Assembly: GCA_038227745.1 (NCBI GenBank)
Contig: JBBRPS010000581.1
Span: 1-6,672 of the forward strand
Reading direction: 5' to 3'
DNA: 6,672 nucleotides
From: DASPXY01 sp038227745
Lineage (GTDB): Bacteria > Planctomycetota > Planctomycetia > Gemmatales > Gemmataceae
The notes beneath the pieces are model-generated. The model made no database searches. It was not told the origin of the DNA and was given only the letters and a program-made list of their open reading frames with translations. The position numbers and the translations under genes were made by a program. Every line of letters starts with the position of its first letter. Position 1 is the first letter of the stretch. This document shows, piece by piece, positions 5,524 to 6,672 of the stretch.

Positions 5524-6480
5524 ATGCCCGTGCTCCTTCTGTCGGAAGAGGACGTCCGCCAGGTTCTGACGATGGAGATGGCCCTGGAAGCCGTCGAGGA
5601 GGGCCTGCGCAAACTGGCCCTCGACGAGGCGGTGAACATCCCGCGGGCGCGCTCCCAGACCGACCACGCCATGCTGCACGTCATGAGCGCCGCCGCCAAA
5701 ACCTTGGGCGTGATGGGCTACAAGGCGTACGCCACCAGCCGCAAGGGCGCCCACTTCCTCCTCGGCCTGCACGACGGCAAGACGGGCGCTCTGCTCGCGC
5801 TCATGCAGGCGGACTACCTCGGCCAGATGCGCACCGGCGCCGCCAGCGGCATCGCCACGAAGTACATGGCCCGGCCGGACGCCGTCGAGGTCGGCCTGTT
5901 CGGCACCGGCAAGCAGGCGCGCACCCAGGCGCTCGCCATCTGCAAGGTCCGCAAGGTGCGCCGCCTGCAGGTCTACAGCCCCAACGACGAGCACCGCCGC
6001 CGCTTCGCGCAGGAGATGGCGCCGCTGTGCGACTGCGAGGTCGAGCCGGTGCCGCGCCCCGAGATGGCCGCCGAGGACAAGGACATCGTCATCACCGCGA
6101 CCAGCAGCCGCGAGCCCGTGCTGAACGGCAACTGGATCGCCGAGGGCACCCACCTGAACGTCATCGGCTCGAACTTCCTGGGCAAGGCCGAGGTGGACGC
6201 GGTGACGGTGCGCCGCTGCGAGTCGATCGTGGTGGACAGTAAGGATCAGGCGCGCCTGGAGGCCGGCGACTTCGTCGCGGCGCTGGAGGAGGGGTCGATC
6301 CACTGGAGCGACGTCCACGAGTTAGGGCAGGTGATCGTCGGCCGCTACACCGGCCGCGCCCACCCGCAGGACGTGACGCTGTTCAAGTCGCTGGGCATCG
6401 CCATCGAGGACATCGCCGTCGCGGCGCGCGTCTACGCCAAGGCGCAGGCTGCCGGCGTGGGGCGCGTGGTGGAGTGGTAA
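5524..6480 (+). CDS. Ornithine cyclodeaminase / mu-crystallin family protein (NAD(P)-dependent)
   Basis: The 318-residue product belongs to the family of ornithine cyclodeaminases, alanine dehydrogenases of archaeal type and ketimine reductases. Readable features: LLLSEEDV at the N-terminus; Arg41, Lys67 (GYKAY) and Arg103 (QMRTGAASG), which match the residues that bind the substrate carboxylate in Pseudomonas ornithine cyclodeaminase; a Rossmann nucleotide loop GLFGTGKQA (124-132); and the C-terminal signature TLFKSLGIAIEDIAVAARVY (285-304). The segment IGSNFLGKAEVD (214-225) has Asn217 where ornithine cyclodeaminase has the catalytic Asp (Asp228 in P. putida, from memory). That argues against classic ornithine cyclodeamination and leaves dehydrogenase or imine/ketimine reductase roles open. 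It is complete, soluble, and probably co-transcribed with the aminotransferase 85 bp upstream. Family assignment is strong; the substrate is unknown. Confidence 0.93.
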   Translation: MPVLLLSEEDVRQVLTMEMALEAVEEGLRKLALDEAVNIPRARSQTDHAMLHVMSAAAKTLGVMGYKAYATSRKGAHFLLGLHDGKTGALLALMQADYLGQMRTGAASGIATKYMARPDAVEVGLFGTGKQARTQALAICKVRKVRRLQVYSPNDEHRRRFAQEMAPLCDCEVEPVPRPEMAAEDKDIVITATSSREPVLNGNWIAEGTHLNVIGSNFLGKAEVDAVTVRRCESIVVDSKDQARLEAGDFVAALEEGSIHWSDVHELGQVIVGRYTGRAHPQDVTLFKSLGIAIEDIAVAARVYAKAQAAGVGRVVEW

Positions 6481-6548
6481 CCGGCCTGGGTCCCCGCTAC
6501 GAGTTGCGAACCGAAGGACAGCGCGCACCGGGTATTACTCCGGCGCCG

Positions 6549-6672
6549 AAGATCCTCATACAAGCCCGACGCGCCAGCGAGGAGATCCCGCGCTGGCGCG
6601 TCGGGCTGGTGTCAACTTGCCCAGCATCGAGTATAAAAAGATCCTCATACAAGCCCGACGCGCCAGCGAGGA
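6549..6672. repeat. 35-bp exact direct repeat, two copies 89 bp apart, second at window edge
   Basis: Bases 6549-6583 and 6638-6672 are identical over 35 bp, starting AAGATCCTCATACAAGCCCG. The left boundary is sharp, since the preceding bases differ (G versus A). The second copy runs to the last base of the window, so its true length is not known. The gap between copies contains the second arm of a hairpin and about 30 unrelated bases. Nothing else is visible in the 68 bases between the upstream stop and the first copy. Confidence 0.9.
6563..6607. repeat. Perfect 17-bp inverted repeat downstream of the cyclodeaminase-family gene
   Basis: AGCCCGACGCGCCAGCG (6563-6579) and CGCTGGCGCGTCGGGCT (6591-6607) form a perfect 17-bp stem with an 11-base loop. 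The left arm belongs to the 35-bp direct repeat, so the second copy at 6638 probably opens another hairpin beyond the window. It begins 82 bases after the stop codon and could end or protect the transcript from either side, but there is no T-run for a standard terminator. It resembles intergenic repeats I recall from planctomycete genomes. Confidence 0.9.

Noticed and set aside
6632..6637. TATAAA as a -10 promoter box
   Set aside because: The nearest TTG-type hexamer is only about 9 bases upstream, too close for a standard promoter.
6549..6672. Possible CRISPR array (35-bp repeat, 54-bp spacer)
   Set aside because: Only two copies are seen, the spacer contains the complementary hairpin arm, and no cas gene is visible. 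A palindromic repeat array fits better.

Overview
This GC-rich window holds four protein genes, all on the + strand, separated by intergenic DNA rich in palindromes. The best guess for the source is a planctomycete, probably a Gemmata-like lineage. That rests on base composition, on the style of the large exported-type protein at the left, and on palindromic intergenic repeats that resemble ones I recall from that group. None of this could be checked here, so the assignment is an inference.

Layout. (1) 1-2861 is the 3' part of a very large gene whose start lies upstream of the window. The visible product has PKD-type domains (two nearly identical at DNA level, then a divergent third), about 250 residues with ten short SGN/SGNG repeats resembling the C-terminal domain of TadG-like pilus-assembly proteins, a matrixin-like zinc metalloprotease domain (HELGHALGLGHS), a Pro/Ala-rich linker, and a short degenerate RTX-like glycine repeat tail. 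(2) 2994-3815 encodes a 273-residue protein of unrecognised family with no signal peptide. (3) 3816-4247 is a 432-bp gap with a GC-rich hairpin and no convincing gene. (4) 4248-5438 encodes a class I/II PLP aminotransferase of the aspartate aminotransferase Ib type. (5) 5524-6480 encodes an ornithine cyclodeaminase/mu-crystallin family protein. (6) 6481-6672 holds a perfect 17-bp inverted repeat and a 35-bp exact direct repeat, the second copy cut by the window edge.

How the genes relate. The aminotransferase and the cyclodeaminase-family gene are co-directional, 85 bp apart, and may be co-transcribed as a small amino-acid module. One possibility is transamination followed by reduction or cyclisation of an imine, but the substrate is not readable from sequence. 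The protease-type surface protein and the orphan gene show no functional link to them.

No clearly new system is evident. The items most worth a second look are the nested palindrome between genes 4 and 5 that ends just before a Shine-Dalgarno site, the hairpin repeat array at the right edge, the Asp-to-Asn change in the cyclodeaminase-family protein, and the unusual domain combination in the large protein.
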